Assembly: GCA_963664945.1 (NCBI GenBank)
Contig: OY761822.1
Location: 558,001 to 622,000, forward strand
Length of the DNA: 64,000 bases
From: UBA6522 sp963664945
GTDB taxonomy: Bacteria > Pseudomonadota > Gammaproteobacteria > Steroidobacterales > Rariloculaceae
Reading direction: 5' to 3'
Shown here: positions 1-8,640 of the stretch, piece after piece
How positions within the stretch are numbered: position 1 is the stretch's first letter
Layout: every line of letters begins with the position of its first letter
Translations under genes and position numbers: made by a program
The notes under the pieces: model-generated
Database searches by the model: none
What the model saw: the letters and a program-made list of their open reading frames with translations, nothing else
What the model was told of the DNA's origin: nothing

Positions 1-469
1 GGCTCTTCAGCCGCTCCCGGAACGCCCCCACCTGAGCGGGGCATTGAAGGAACCGATCCGGGTACAGCCCCCGAACCGTCGTCAGCAGCCGATGCACCGC
101 CCGCACCCGGCGCTCCAGCCAGCGCATCGCCCCGGGCAGATGCACCGCATCGGATCGCACCGCGTCGGCCGCCCTGGCGAGGCTCGGCGCGGTCTCCGCC
201 GCCGCCACCGCGTCTTCGATCGACTGCAGCGTGCCCGGGAACCTCGCCGCCAGACAATCCGGCAACAGGCTGAACGTCATGGGACTCTCGGGACAGTACC
301 AGCGGGCAACGCGCGCCCCGCGCGGGCGCTTGCGCGGGTAGGTTCCGTGGCGGGCTAAGGAGCAACCGCCCCGCGGATGATTCGGACACCGCTCAAGGGT
401 TGCATCGCGCCATGCACGGCGTTTAACGTATTGCTCGCCGGTTAGCCCCGTTTGATACAGAAGCTGCAC
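1..469 (-). CDS. DUF6431-type transposon-associated protein, 3' part outside window
   Basis: The minus strand is open from the left window edge to about 469, where an in-frame GTG begins the segment VQLLYQTGLTGEQYVKRR. It continues with a cysteine pair region (RCPNHPRGGC), then RHGTYPRKRPRG, a second cysteine (RWYCPES) and TFSLLPDCLAARFPGTL. This order of short zinc-binding cysteines followed by TFSLLPD matches what I recall of the DUF6431 family, which is usually encoded next to integrases and transposases. No ATG lies in frame; a stop codon sits about 55 bases further upstream, so the GTG is the best start. The C-terminus runs off the window, so the full length is unknown. The role is not established; DNA binding is an inference from the cysteines. 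Confidence 0.6.
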   Translation of the reverse strand, partial: MQLLYQTGLTGEQYVKRRAWRDATLERCPNHPRGGCSLARHGTYPRKRPRGARVARWYCPESPMTFSLLPDCLAARFPGTLQSIEDAVAAAETAPSLARAADAVRSDAVHLPGAMRWLERRVRAVHRLLTTVRGLYPDRFLQCPAQVGAFRERLKS

Positions 470-782
470 CGGCCACGGCCCGGCGGGAACACCGTCCCGC
501 GCGGGCCACCCTCCCTGCTCTTTTTACGAAGCGCTCAGGTTAACCCGGCGCCCCGTCCGGACGTCGGTCGCGCCAGCACCGCGTTATCCACCGCCTGCCC
601 ACCGGCGACATGGCTGACCAAGGGCCCGCGCCCGTGGACAGCCCGTGGATAACGCTGCGTCAACGACGAACTGGCCGTGGCGGATTAATCCACCACGTCA
701 CATGTTTCACCAGGAAGATAATCTGACCAAAAGGCGCGGTGGGTCAGTGGAATAATCTGCCCAACAACAGCAGGGGACACTG
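470..782. other. Intergenic stretch, no supported gene
   Basis: I see no credible coding region here. The only structure is the 11-bp inverted repeat described separately. The stretch ends abruptly where the IS66 transposase tail begins, so it probably contains an insertion or deletion junction near 780. Confidence 0.6.
581..655. repeat. 11-bp inverted repeat resembling DnaA boxes
   Basis: GCGTTATCCAC (581-591) is the exact reverse complement of GTGGATAACGC (645-655). Each arm contains eight of the nine bases of a DnaA box (TTATCCACA). It could equally be the end structure of a lost mobile element. Confidence 0.5.
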
Positions 783-1331
783 GTCGGGTGGTGCAAGGCC
801 TGGCTCGAACGCATCGCGGCGATTTACCGGCTGAACAAGGCGCGGCTGGAGCATTACGAACCCGGTGCGCAGCAGCAGGGCGAGGCGTACGGCTGCGCCC
901 AGCGGCGGCTGGAAACCGAACTCGACGGGCTGTTCGCGGTTGCCGGGGAAGAACTGACGCAGTTGCAGGACACCGCGCGTGAGACCGGCCCGTTGCGCTC
1001 GCTGTTGAACCACCGCGACGGCCTGAGCGTGTTCCTGGAACGGCCCGAGGTGCCCATGGACAACAATTTTGGCGAGCGCATGCTTCGCGGCGCGGCCATC
1101 GGGCGGCAACTGAGCTTCGGGTCCGACAGCAAGAAGGGCGCGCGGCTCACCGCCATCATGTACTCGGTGGTGCAGACGCTGGCGCTGAACGGCATCGATG
1201 TGCGCGGCTGGCTTCACGAGTACCTCGGCGCCTGCGCGGCCAACGGCGGGCGGGCCCCGCCGGATCTGGCCCGGTGGCTGCCCTGGTCGATGCGCGAGGC
1301 GAGGAAACGCAGCCTCATGCCGGGGCCATGA
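783..1331 (+). pseudogene. IS66-family transposase (TnpC), C-terminal remnant
   Basis: The frame starts without a start codon at WCKAWLERIAAIYRLNKARL and runs to a TGA at 1329-1331. It aligns along its whole length with the last 180 or so residues of the complete IS66 TnpC at 42872-45037, including MDNNF.ERxLRG, which carries the catalytic Glu of the DDE triad, and the family tail LNGIDVRxWL. About 540 N-terminal residues, with the zinc ribbon and the first two catalytic Asp, are missing. The truncation point is near 780. No inverted repeat was found at either side. The stop overlaps the ATG of the following DruA-like gene, as in the complete element. Confidence 0.85.
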
Positions 1332-2209
1332 GCGAGAGGATCGAATGCCGCTACTACGGGCGCGACTTCACCGCGAAGGAGCTATCGGCGCTGCGCGCGC
1401 TGATCGCCGAAACGCCGCCGCGCAACCGCTTCAATCTCTCCAAGGCGTTCTGCCGGCGCATCGGCTGGACCAAGCCCGACGGGGGGCTGAAGGACATGAT
1501 GGCGCGCGTGACCATGCTGGCGATGCACAAGGACGGGCTGATCGCGCTGCCGCCGCCGAAGTGGGGGCGAAACCCACCCGTGCCCATCGCGTTCGGCCCC
1601 GACACCGACGCACCGCTGGAACCGCCGCCGCGGAGCCTCGATGAGGTGCGCCCGGTCCGGCTGCAAACCGTGCTCGGGGGCACGCCCCAGAGCAAACAGT
1701 GGAACGCGTACATCGCCCGCTATCACCACCTCGGCTACAAGACGCTGGTGGGCGCGCAGATGCGCTACACCGTGCACGACCGCCACGGCGGGCTGCTGGC
1801 GCTGCCGGGGTTCTCCACCGCGGCCCGCAAACTCGCCCCCCGCGACCGCTTCATCGGCTGGACGCCGGCGCTGAGGGAAAAGAATCTGCCGCGGGTCATC
1901 GACAACGCCCGGTTCCTCATCCTGCCCTGGATCCGCATCCCCAACCTGGCCTCGCACATCCTCTGCGTCGTGTGCCGGCAACTCACAGGCGACTGGAGCG
2001 CACGCTACAACACCCTGCCCGTGTTGGTCGAAACGTTCGTGGAAATCCCGCGCTTCAATGGCGGGCTGTACAAGGCGTCGGGCTGGACCCACGTCGGCAT
2101 GACCCAGGGCCGTGGGCGCTACGACCGGCACACGAAACGCGACAAACCGAAAAAGGCCATCTGGCTGCGACCGCTCAGAAAGGACTGGAAACGAGTCCTC
2201 AATCGGTAA
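1328..2209 (+). CDS. DUF4338 (DruA-like) protein associated with IS66 remnant
   Basis: This 293-residue protein is a close relative of the one at 45034-45915. Both begin MSxxIECRYYGRDFT, overlap the upstream IS66 tnpC stop as ATGA, and share a core with RDRFIGW, NLASHIL, VETFVE and GRGRYDR. These are hallmarks of DUF4338, the domain of DruA from the Druantia anti-phage system. A Druantia system needs large helicase and other partners that are absent here, so this copy is more likely a transposon accessory. The reading frame is intact although the transposase in front is truncated. DruA biochemistry is not settled; a role in DNA recognition or transposition is inference. Confidence 0.75.
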   Translation: MSERIECRYYGRDFTAKELSALRALIAETPPRNRFNLSKAFCRRIGWTKPDGGLKDMMARVTMLAMHKDGLIALPPPKWGRNPPVPIAFGPDTDAPLEPPPRSLDEVRPVRLQTVLGGTPQSKQWNAYIARYHHLGYKTLVGAQMRYTVHDRHGGLLALPGFSTAARKLAPRDRFIGWTPALREKNLPRVIDNARFLILPWIRIPNLASHILCVVCRQLTGDWSARYNTLPVLVETFVEIPRFNGGLYKASGWTHVGMTQGRGRYDRHTKRDKPKKAIWLRPLRKDWKRVLNR

Positions 2210-2432
2210 GCACTGCCAAGCGGCGCCTCGGCAACCCGCTCCTCAACCGCACCCGCCGAAACCGTCAGAAAGTCTTTATCCATCCCCCTCAGAGGGAACG
2301 CTTACCTCCGGCGCTGCGGCCGTATTTGCGGACGCGACGATTCCGCGCCCCGACGATTGCCGCCGACCGTTCCCGATTCGCTTTCCGGAGGATGCTGTGC
2401 GCACTAACGTGTTCCCCGTACTCATATTCCTG

Positions 2433-3407
2433 ATGGTCCGCGTCGGCGGACTCAAGTCTTGTTTCACTTGGGATCGGGAGGTTCTCGACTCAATGAACGG
2501 CAACACCCGGCGGGCTTATGTCGGGGCAACGGGGCGGTTGGAGGATTGGCTGGGCGGGCGGCGGTTGACCGACGCCGTGCTGGCGCTCTACATTCGGCAT
2601 CTGGCCGAAGCTGGGAGGAGCGCTTCCACGGTGGAACAGACCCTGTCGGCGTTGAGGTTCCACGCCCGCTCCCACGGTCGGCGAGACCCCTCCGGGCCGC
2701 GCACCGCCGCCGCGCTCAGGCACGTCAAGCGCACGACTCCCGACCGCGGTCGGGGGCAGGCGCCAGCGGCAACGCCGGACGAGGTTCACGCGCTCGTCAA
2801 CGCCGAGTCCGAACCCGCAGCGCATACCGACCGAAGGCGGGAACCGGGCGGCCGGGTGGGCACGGGATGTCTCGCACGCGGCGCGCTGGTCGCGCTGCTG
2901 TACATGGGGGCGCTTCGCGTGTCCGAGGCCGCCGCGCTGCGGTGGGAGGACGTGACGGAGGCGTCCGGCGGCCGGGGCGTACATGTGTGGGTCCGCCGTT
3001 CCAAGGGCAATCCGTACGGTGCGAATTCCGACGTTCGGTACCTGACCGGCGACCTGGCCAAGGCGCTGCTACGGTGGCGGGCCGCCTCGGCCATCGAAGA
3101 CGCCGGGGACGCCCGCGGGCCGGTGTTCGGCGGGGTGACGCCGGGCACGCTGGCGAGAAGGCTGGCAAGGGCGGTCGATGCGGCCGGATTGACGCGGCGG
3201 CTGACCGCGCATTCGTTTCGGGTGGGGTTGGCGGCGGAGCTGACCCGCCAGGGGGCATCCGTGCAGGAGGTGATGCACGCCGGCGGCTGGAAATCCCCCG
3301 CCATGGTGGCCCACTACAGCGCCGCGGTGCGAGCCGAGGGCGGGGCCGTGGCCAAGTACCTGCAGGGACGCGATGCGAGTAGGGCGACGGCTCCTCGTCC
3401 AGCTTGA
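2433..3407 (+). CDS. Tyrosine recombinase/integrase
   Basis: A protein of about 324 residues when started at ATG 2433; another in-frame ATG (MNGNTRRAYVGATG) lies 60 bases downstream. The N-terminal part resembles a SAM-like core-binding domain. The catalytic domain shows Arg in MGALRVSEAAALRWEDV, Lys in RRSKGNPYG, HSFR in AHSFRVGLAAELTRQG, Trp in place of the second His (HAGGWKSP) and the nucleophile Tyr in VAHYSA. It follows the DruA-like gene by about 220 bases and is probably not part of the same element. The frame remains open upstream into the DruA-like gene, so the exact start is uncertain. It could serve a small genomic island of which little else is recognisable. Confidence 0.8.
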   Translation: MVRVGGLKSCFTWDREVLDSMNGNTRRAYVGATGRLEDWLGGRRLTDAVLALYIRHLAEAGRSASTVEQTLSALRFHARSHGRRDPSGPRTAAALRHVKRTTPDRGRGQAPAATPDEVHALVNAESEPAAHTDRRREPGGRVGTGCLARGALVALLYMGALRVSEAAALRWEDVTEASGGRGVHVWVRRSKGNPYGANSDVRYLTGDLAKALLRWRAASAIEDAGDARGPVFGGVTPGTLARRLARAVDAAGLTRRLTAHSFRVGLAAELTRQGASVQEVMHAGGWKSPAMVAHYSAAVRAEGGAVAKYLQGRDASRATAPRPA

Positions 3408-3724
3408 TGCGATGCGGGCAGATCATCGCACCCTTCTGCGCCGTGTCCGCGGATGCCGATGCCAGTCATCGTGACGCCGACTCCAAGCCTCACTCCCCAC
3501 ACGGGCGCGCGCCCTGCCCGACAGCTTCCAGGATTCCCAGCTGAACCGCAGTGACGAGCTGCTGGTCGACCATTAACACACGCATCGCGGGACGGCCAAG
3601 CTCCCATGCTTGCGGCAACACGCCAATTGCACGCCTGGTCGTGTGAGCCCTGTCGGCACCCTGAATCCATTGGGCCCGGAATGTTCTAGCTGTTCATGCA
3701 ATCGTAAGGCTTGGCGTTTCGATA
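3408..3724. other. Intergenic stretch between convergent recombinases
   Basis: About 317 bases between the plus-strand recombinase and the minus-strand integrase. No open frame with family-like features, no clear hairpin followed by a T tract, and no tRNA-like structure was seen. Confidence 0.5.
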
Positions 3725-4966
3725 TCATGCTCCCTGCGTAGTCGCGCGACAGAGCACATCGATCCGGTTCGCCACCCGCTGCGCCGGTTCCCGCAACTGC
3801 TCCACGGTCCAGTCCGCGGCATAGCCTTCGGTGACATCCGACGGGCGGGCGTGATTCACCAGCCGCTTGGTGAGCGATATCGGCAACATGAGTTCCCTTT
3901 CCGCCACGGTGATGAAACTGTTCCTCAGCCCATGGAACCAGAACTTCGCCCCGCCCGCATCGGTGATCGCCGCATGGTACTGCTGCACGCCCCTTACATG
4001 CCCGGACCTGCTCTTGCCCGACGGAAACAGCCAGCCGGACAGGGGATGACCGTCGTGCGCGAACCGCTTCCCGCACCTCTCGAAAATGGCGGACAGTTGA
4101 TCGGTAATGGGCAATTCCAGCACCTCCCCCGTCTTGGTCTCCTCCACCCGGAACAGCTTTCGCTCAAGGTCGATTCGCTCCCACCGAAGCGAGGTCACTT
4201 CCCCCAGCCGCATCCCGGTATAGACGCCGATCCAGATGATGTCCCGGGCCGACTGCGGCATGTCCACCGCATCGATCCCCGCGCGCCACTTCGGCAGCAC
4301 TTCCACGGGCGATGAAATCCGTCGTCGTCTCATGCGGTGGAACCGGCCGCCCGCCGCCAGCCACAGCTCCACCGGATTCTTCAGGCCCTCGTGATCCACG
4401 CAGGGACGCCGGTAGATGGATCTCAGCATGGACAGCGTCTGGTTCGCCCCCGCCCAACCGTGCTTGTCGGTGATGCGGTGAAAACGCCTTTCCACGTCCC
4501 GCCGGGAAATGGCGCTGAGCGGACGGTTGATCCAGTCCGACAGGTTCACCCTCAGGTTCTGCCGGTACAGGTTGACGGTTCTCTCGGCCCGGTTGGGGTT
4601 GGACTCAAGGTATTCCTCGAACGCTTCGGAGAGAGTCGGCAACCCCCGCGCCTTCTTGCGTTCCCTTGAAGGGTCTTCCCCCGCGGCCACGCGCCCCAGG
4701 AGCGCCTGGGCCTGTTTTCGGGCCTGCTCCACGGTGATGCGCCCGTACCGCCCGACGACCAGCCGGCGGTTGGGAGAATACCGTCCGCCGCCATCGGCCC
4801 GGTAGTTGATCAGGAAGGACTTCGTGCCCGACGGCAGCACCTTGACCCCGAAGCCCGACAACTTGTCGTCCCAGGCGATCCAGGGGCCTGCGCCCGGCGA
4901 AAGGGAATCCACCGAGCGTTTCGTCAGGGTGAGCTTTACGCGAGCGGTATTTTTGCGCGATTTCAT
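3725..4966 (-). CDS. Tyrosine integrase, DUF4102 N-terminal (phage P4/island type)
   Basis: The 413-residue protein starts at MKSRKNTARVKLTLTKRSV. The open frame extends upstream but this ATG fits the family start. Residues 10-90 are the DUF4102 arm-binding domain (DDKLSGFGVKVLPSGTKSF, GRYGRITVEQARKQA). The catalytic core has Arg in TGMRLGEVTSLRWERI, HGLR in FWFHGLRNSF, a second His in RLVNHARPSD and the nucleophile Tyr in TEGYAADW. Such integrases place genomic islands into tRNA or other conserved genes. A 10-bp repeat array begins 65 bases upstream and a truncated ssb gene follows it, which marks a probable island boundary. Confidence 0.9.
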   Translation of the reverse strand: MKSRKNTARVKLTLTKRSVDSLSPGAGPWIAWDDKLSGFGVKVLPSGTKSFLINYRADGGGRYSPNRRLVVGRYGRITVEQARKQAQALLGRVAAGEDPSRERKKARGLPTLSEAFEEYLESNPNRAERTVNLYRQNLRVNLSDWINRPLSAISRRDVERRFHRITDKHGWAGANQTLSMLRSIYRRPCVDHEGLKNPVELWLAAGGRFHRMRRRRISSPVEVLPKWRAGIDAVDMPQSARDIIWIGVYTGMRLGEVTSLRWERIDLERKLFRVEETKTGEVLELPITDQLSAIFERCGKRFAHDGHPLSGWLFPSGKSRSGHVRGVQQYHAAITDAGGAKFWFHGLRNSFITVAERELMLPISLTKRLVNHARPSDVTEGYAADWTVEQLREPAQRVANRIDVLCRATTQGA

Positions 4967-5030
4967 GGGGAAAATGATAGACGAAAGAAAAATATTGTCA
5001 ACGAAATAGTCAACACAAGAAATCCAATTA

Positions 5031-5146
5031 GAGCGTACTGGAGCGTATGTCGGGCCGGTTGGGTGTAGGAAAGAATCCCCTGAAACATCGATAGAATCAA
5101 GCTCAACGGTGTCTCGGGCGTACTGGAGCGTGCTGGAGCGTAGAGC
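5031..5146. repeat. Array of 10-bp direct repeats upstream of integrase
   Basis: Units of GAGCGTACTG type occur in phase as two copies at 5031-5050 and three copies at 5117-5146, the last degenerate. The array separates the integrase start (4966) from the cut end of ssb. The spacing of one helical turn and the position suggest arm-type integrase binding sites or an attachment region; this is an inference. Confidence 0.6.
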
Positions 5147-5370
5147 TATCGACATAATCGAGAATGATTCTCAAGCATATCCACAAGCCCTGGCTGGAAC
5201 GTCACGACGCGGTGCCATTCGGTCTTGTCGATCTTCTGGCCGTCCCAGTCGACGTACGACTCGTCCGTCGCAATGCTCATATTCGCCACGCGGCCCCCCG
5301 AGACCAGGTGGTTCACGGTGACGTCGGCGCCCAGGCGCCCGATCACTTCTGCGCGATTCAATCCAAACAT
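5146..5370 (-). pseudogene. ssb: Single-stranded DNA-binding protein, truncated
   Basis: The frame begins MFGLNRAEVIGRLGADV after a GAGGA ribosome-binding site and continues through GRVANMSIATDE and TEWHRVVTFQ, the classic first half of the SSB OB-fold. It ends after about 74 residues, where SSB proteins normally have 140-180. The last residues (NHSRLCR) do not look like SSB, and the sequence runs straight into the 10-bp repeat array. The second half of the fold, which completes the DNA-binding surface, and the acidic C-terminal tail are missing. The likely cause is integration of the element carrying the integrase at 3725-4966. A second, complete ssb is expected elsewhere in the genome. Confidence 0.8.
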
Positions 5371-5481
5371 GTTTTCGATCCTCATTTTCAAGTTGATGAC
5401 GATGGTTGAACAAACCGGGAACGGCTCTCCCGAGCCCTCCCCGATTCACTCCATTCGGGCTTCGCCCGAACTCCAAACGCC

Positions 5482-5694
5482 TCAGAACGTCCGGGCGGAC
5501 GAGGAGGCGGCGAGGATTTCCGTCACCGTCCGGGCGGGCAGGCCCAACTGGCAGAGCAGCGACTCGGTGTCGGGCGGCGGGACCTCGGCCACGGCGGGTT
5601 CGCTCACCAGCGCATCGGCGACCGATTCGGTGCGCACGGGGGCGTTGAAGTTCAGCGGCGCGGGATCTGCGCCGGTCGGTGCAAGGTGATTCAT
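5482..5694 (-). CDS. Small protein of unknown function upstream of truncated ssb
   Basis: Seventy residues starting MNHLAPTGADPAPLNFNAPV, with a good GGAGAA ribosome-binding site five bases before the ATG. It is transcribed in the same direction as the ssb fragment, about 110 bases ahead of it. The composition is rich in Ala, Pro and Glu, and the C-terminal half (TESLLCQLGLPARTVTEILAA) could form a short helical domain. I do not recognise a family. Small unknown genes next to ssb are common in plasmids and integrative elements, which would fit a role in an older mobile element. Confidence 0.5.
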   Translation of the reverse strand: MNHLAPTGADPAPLNFNAPVRTESVADALVSEPAVAEVPPPDTESLLCQLGLPARTVTEILAASSSARTF

Positions 5695-5858
5695 GGTGTT
5701 CTCCGAACAGGGTTGACGATCCCCGGTGGTCGAACGGCTCTCTCGTTCCCGGGGGCTCGCCCCCGCGAAGCCTTACTCCAGCGCTGCGCTCGGCAGGCGT
5801 TGCCGGCACGCGCATCACGGCGCAACCGCATGCTGTGCCTGCCTCAGGCAATGGCTGG

Positions 5859-5902
5859 TGCATGCAATGCTTGCCTCACGCAACGCTTGCTGCATGCAAT
5901 GC
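5859..5902. repeat. Two direct copies of a TGCATGCAATGC motif
   Basis: TGCATGCAATGC occurs at 5859-5870 and again at 5891-5902, 32 bases start to start (three helical turns). Each copy contains the palindrome TGCATGCA. The pair lies just upstream of the HTH gene at 5922 and between divergent genes, where operator or iteron-like sites would be expected. Confidence 0.5.
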
Positions 5903-5921
5903 CTTGTGACACCGTTGGCGG

Positions 5922-6359
5922 ATGGCGAGGCGTTTTCCGGATTCACGGCGGGGCGGGCGGTGCCCGGCCGGAAAGCCGTTGGCCGGATCCTTGGAATCGG
6001 GGTCGCTGCCGACGCCGGACGGGGCGTTCGATCTGGAGGGTTTCCTGCGGGCTCTGGACGACGGGAAGCTGAAGCACCTGCAGGAGGAAGTGTGGCGGGA
6101 GGCTCGACGGCGAGGCTGGGCAAGGACGCCTCCGGAGGCCGCGGGCCAGGAGAAGCCGAGCCTGCGCCGGCGCGCGACAGGGCGGCGAAGCCCCCCGCGC
6201 GCGAAGTCGGCCCTGACGATCGGTCAGGAGCGGCTGGCGCGAGCGGCGCTGAACACCGGCGCGAGTCCGGCGGCGGTGGCGAAGGAGCTGGGCATCGGGC
6301 GCGCGCAGGTGGCGAGCCTGGCCAGGACGATGAAGAAGGACCGGCCGCCGCGGTCCTGA
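5922..6359 (+). CDS. Small helix-turn-helix protein of unknown function
   Basis: A frame of 145 residues. The N-terminal third is poorly structured. The middle (FDLEGFLRALDDGKLKHL) looks helical. The C-terminal part has a resolvase-like helix-turn-helix, QERLARAALNTGASPAAVAK followed by ELGIGRAQVASLART, of the kind found at the end of serine recombinases. No recombinase catalytic domain precedes it, so it may be a regulator or a remnant. It lies immediately after the TGCATGCA repeat pair. The true start could be downstream of 5922. Confidence 0.4.
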   Translation: MARRFPDSRRGGRCPAGKPLAGSLESGSLPTPDGAFDLEGFLRALDDGKLKHLQEEVWREARRRGWARTPPEAAGQEKPSLRRRATGRRSPPRAKSALTIGQERLARAALNTGASPAAVAKELGIGRAQVASLARTMKKDRPPRS

Positions 6360-6456
6360 AATCGCCGGTCGCCGCGATCGGCAACCGGATGCCCGCGGCG
6401 CGCTCGCCGGCCGGCCGAACGTTCGAACAGGGCGGTTCGGCGCGGCCGGGCGATGG

Positions 6457-6702
6457 TTGTCTGATGAGACGTTGAAGGCATTCGCGCAACTGGGCGAGCG
6501 GATCGGAATTCCCGAACTGGACGGGGACACCGAAGAGGCCGACCGGCTGACGCGCGAGCGCGGTGCGCTGGTTTCGTTTTTCCCCATCGTGGAGCACGCG
6601 TTCGGCGAGAACGCGCACAAGGGGGTGTTCCAGTTTCAGATGATGACCGACTTCGAGACCGTCTTTGACATCGCCCGAAGGCTGCTGCGGGAGTTGCGCT
6701 GA
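6457..6702 (+). CDS. Small acidic protein of unknown function
   Basis: A frame of 81 residues beginning at a TTG codon: SDETLKAFAQLGERIGIPEL. It is rich in Glu, Asp and Leu, with a helical C-terminus ending FDIARRLLRELR. It runs in the same direction as the HTH gene about 100 bases before it. No family was recognised. The frame looks coding by composition, but the unusual start codon and short length keep confidence moderate. Confidence 0.4.
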   Translation: MSDETLKAFAQLGERIGIPELDGDTEEADRLTRERGALVSFFPIVEHAFGENAHKGVFQFQMMTDFETVFDIARRLLRELR

Positions 6703-6719
6703 CGCCGCCGGCGGGCCGG

Positions 6720-7753
6720 TCAGCTCCAGCCGGCCATGGCGTGCATCGGCGAGCGCTCGGACAGCAGTTCCACGTCCTCCAGCGACAATCCCTCGAAGCT
6801 CAGCGCCAGCACGGCGTCCTCCCACCGGTCCCAGGTGCCGAGGGTATCGCCGGTGGCGCTGTCGATGACGGTGCAGGCCGGGTCCCAGTCCGGGATGCCG
6901 CGCACGTGCTCCGAGCGCTCGTACGCGTGCTTCGCGCAGTCCTCGCACCGGGACGCGCCGAACGAGGGGGCCTTGCCGCAGTGGGTGCAGATCCAGCGTT
7001 TTTTCCGGTCGGCGTAGCGGGCGCGGTTGGCGTCGCGCTTCGCCGGCCGGTACCGGGCCTCGGTGACGGTGCACGGCCCGCAAAGCGGCGCCCCGTCGAA
7101 TGTCGACGCCGAGCAGCGGGTGCACAGCCTGGCGGCTTTGCGGGCGGCATACGTCGCTCTCTCGGACTGCCGCCGCGAATCCAGGCATGGCTCGCAGCTC
7201 GATCCGCCTTCCACGGGCGGGCGACGACCGCAACGAATGCAGCGCGCAGCCCGGCGGCGATCGTTCCGGCGCTTACGGCTCCTGCGCCTGGCCTGGCGTC
7301 TCTTGGCGCTGACGCTTTTCCCGCCATAAAGCCGAGCCTGTGAGCGGGCCCGGGCGTATCGCTCGCGGTCCCTCCGGCGCTGGCGCTCGCCGCAATCGGC
7401 GCACAGGCGCCGGTCCGGCTCGTACGGATGCCGGCCGCACCGGGCGCAGTCGCCCCGCGCGACGCGTGCCTCGGCACGCCGGCGCGCGCGCCGGTATTCG
7501 TCCCGGCGGGCCTTCGGATCCCTGACGCGCTTGATGCCGGCCGCCTTGCGTTGACTGGCCCTGTGCCGATCGGCGGCCCGGCGTTTCTCGAGACAGGCCG
7601 CGCACTGGCCGCGACCGGGATCGGGAGCGTTCCGCCCACACCTCGTGCAGAGCCCCGGGCACGGCGCTGCTCTGCACGCCGGCGATGGCGCTCACGGTCT
7701 TTGGCGCGTCGATTGCGGTGATCGCGGCACGGCACGGCGGGTGTCTCCTGCAC
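6720..7753 (-). pseudogene. Tandem zinc-ribbon repeat protein, apparent frameshift near 7650
   Basis: On the minus strand a frame free of stops from about 7691 to 6720 encodes five repeats of the form CxxCG-(about 10 residues)-CxxC. Examples are CTRCGRNAPDPGRGQCAAC, CARCGRHPYEPDRRLCADC and CIRCGRRPPVEGGSSCEPC, then two more ending at CTHCGKAPSFGASRCEDC. They are separated by helical linkers very rich in Arg and Lys. The C-terminal 60 residues are different and acidic. No start codon exists in this frame before the third repeat; the natural start seems to be the GTG at 7753 in the neighbouring frame, joined by a one-base shift around 7640-7660. A multi-zinc-ribbon, nucleic-acid-binding protein is inferred. 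I know no named family with this arrangement. Confidence 0.55.
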
Positions 7754-7807
7754 AGGTGGATGGGCGGCATCGGAGGGCCGGCGGCGGCGGGAGAAGGCGT
7801 TGCGCGC

Positions 7808-8146
7808 CTACCGGGGAAACCGCTGTCGGCGCAGGATCTGACCCCAGATGGCATGGGACCCGAAGTACTGCACGCCTGAGCGGGCCCCGAGCCCGGTGCA
7901 GATGATGATCTCGTTGTACAGGGGGCGCAGTTCCCGGACCTCGTCCAGCGAGGCCACTTCGGGCGATGGCCGGCCGCGGCCGTTCTTTCCCGCGGACGCC
8001 TCCCTGGGCGAGCGCCGGACCTCGCCGGAGTTCATGCTGCGGAAGCGCTCCACGACGTAGCATTCGCCCTTGTCGATGAGCCCGCCGCCGAAGTAACTGG
8101 TGAGGAAAGTCGTCGCCGGAGCGCGCCTGTCCAGGGGTTGGGTCAT
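7808..8146 (-). CDS. Protein of unknown function, 112 residues
   Basis: The ATG at 8146 is preceded by a strong AAGGAGGA ribosome-binding site, so MTQPLDRRAPATTFLTSYFG is very likely the true N-terminus although the frame stays open further upstream. The middle is charged and Arg/Ser-rich. The C-terminal half (LRPLYNEIIICTGLGARSGV) has alternating hydrophobic residues that suggest a small alpha/beta fold. No family was recognised. It ends shortly before the zinc-ribbon gene, read in the same direction, so the two may be co-transcribed. Confidence 0.55.
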   Translation of the reverse strand: MTQPLDRRAPATTFLTSYFGGGLIDKGECYVVERFRSMNSGEVRRSPREASAGKNGRGRPSPEVASLDEVRELRPLYNEIIICTGLGARSGVQYFGSHAIWGQILRRQRFPR

Positions 8147-8640
8147 CGCTGCATCCTCCTTCGTGCCGGTGATCCGAGCCGTGGCCGGCTCCCTCCCCGG
8201 GGACCGGCGGCAGTCCGGGTCGAAGCGAACCGCTGCCTTTCGGCGGCGTGCCGGCGGGTGAGCGTGGATGCCGCATTTGCGACGGCTCGGCGCGGCCATG
8301 CATCGGCCGTCTTACGAACGTGCAGCTGTCCCGTCATTACTGAAACCAACCGCCGAACGCGCAAGCGTCATCAGCGGCTTACGCCAGACTTCGGGCATCC
8401 GTATTTGCAACAGCACCTGTGGGCCGCGACTACTCTCATGCGGGCCGCCCCAAGCTGGACCGTCTTCAGGCGCAATCCCGATCGCGCGTTTCCAAAACAG
8501 CATCAGACCGTCCCGCTGGCGCTAACCGACCCGGACGAGTGAGAAAGCCAACTCCGCCTGCTCTCTAACGCTATGTTCGATCTGCTGACGCATCAGGTCA
8601 GGCTGGTAGCTTATGTCTTCTGGCGGCGACTCGTCAGCGG
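8147..8640. other. Intergenic stretch, no supported gene
   Basis: Nearly 500 bases upstream of the 112-residue gene. Several short frames exist on both strands but none shows family features or a convincing ribosome-binding site. It must contain the promoter of the minus-strand gene that starts at 8146; no clear -10/-35 pair was found. Confidence 0.4.

Noticed and set aside
452..652. A 66-codon plus-strand frame near the left edge
   Set aside because: It overlaps the inverted repeat and the minus-strand DUF6431-type gene, and its product is a Pro/Arg-rich sequence without features.
1328..2209. A complete Druantia anti-phage system
   Set aside because: Only DUF4338 (DruA-like) genes are present, each tied to a transposase; no large DruE-type helicase or other Druantia genes lie nearby.
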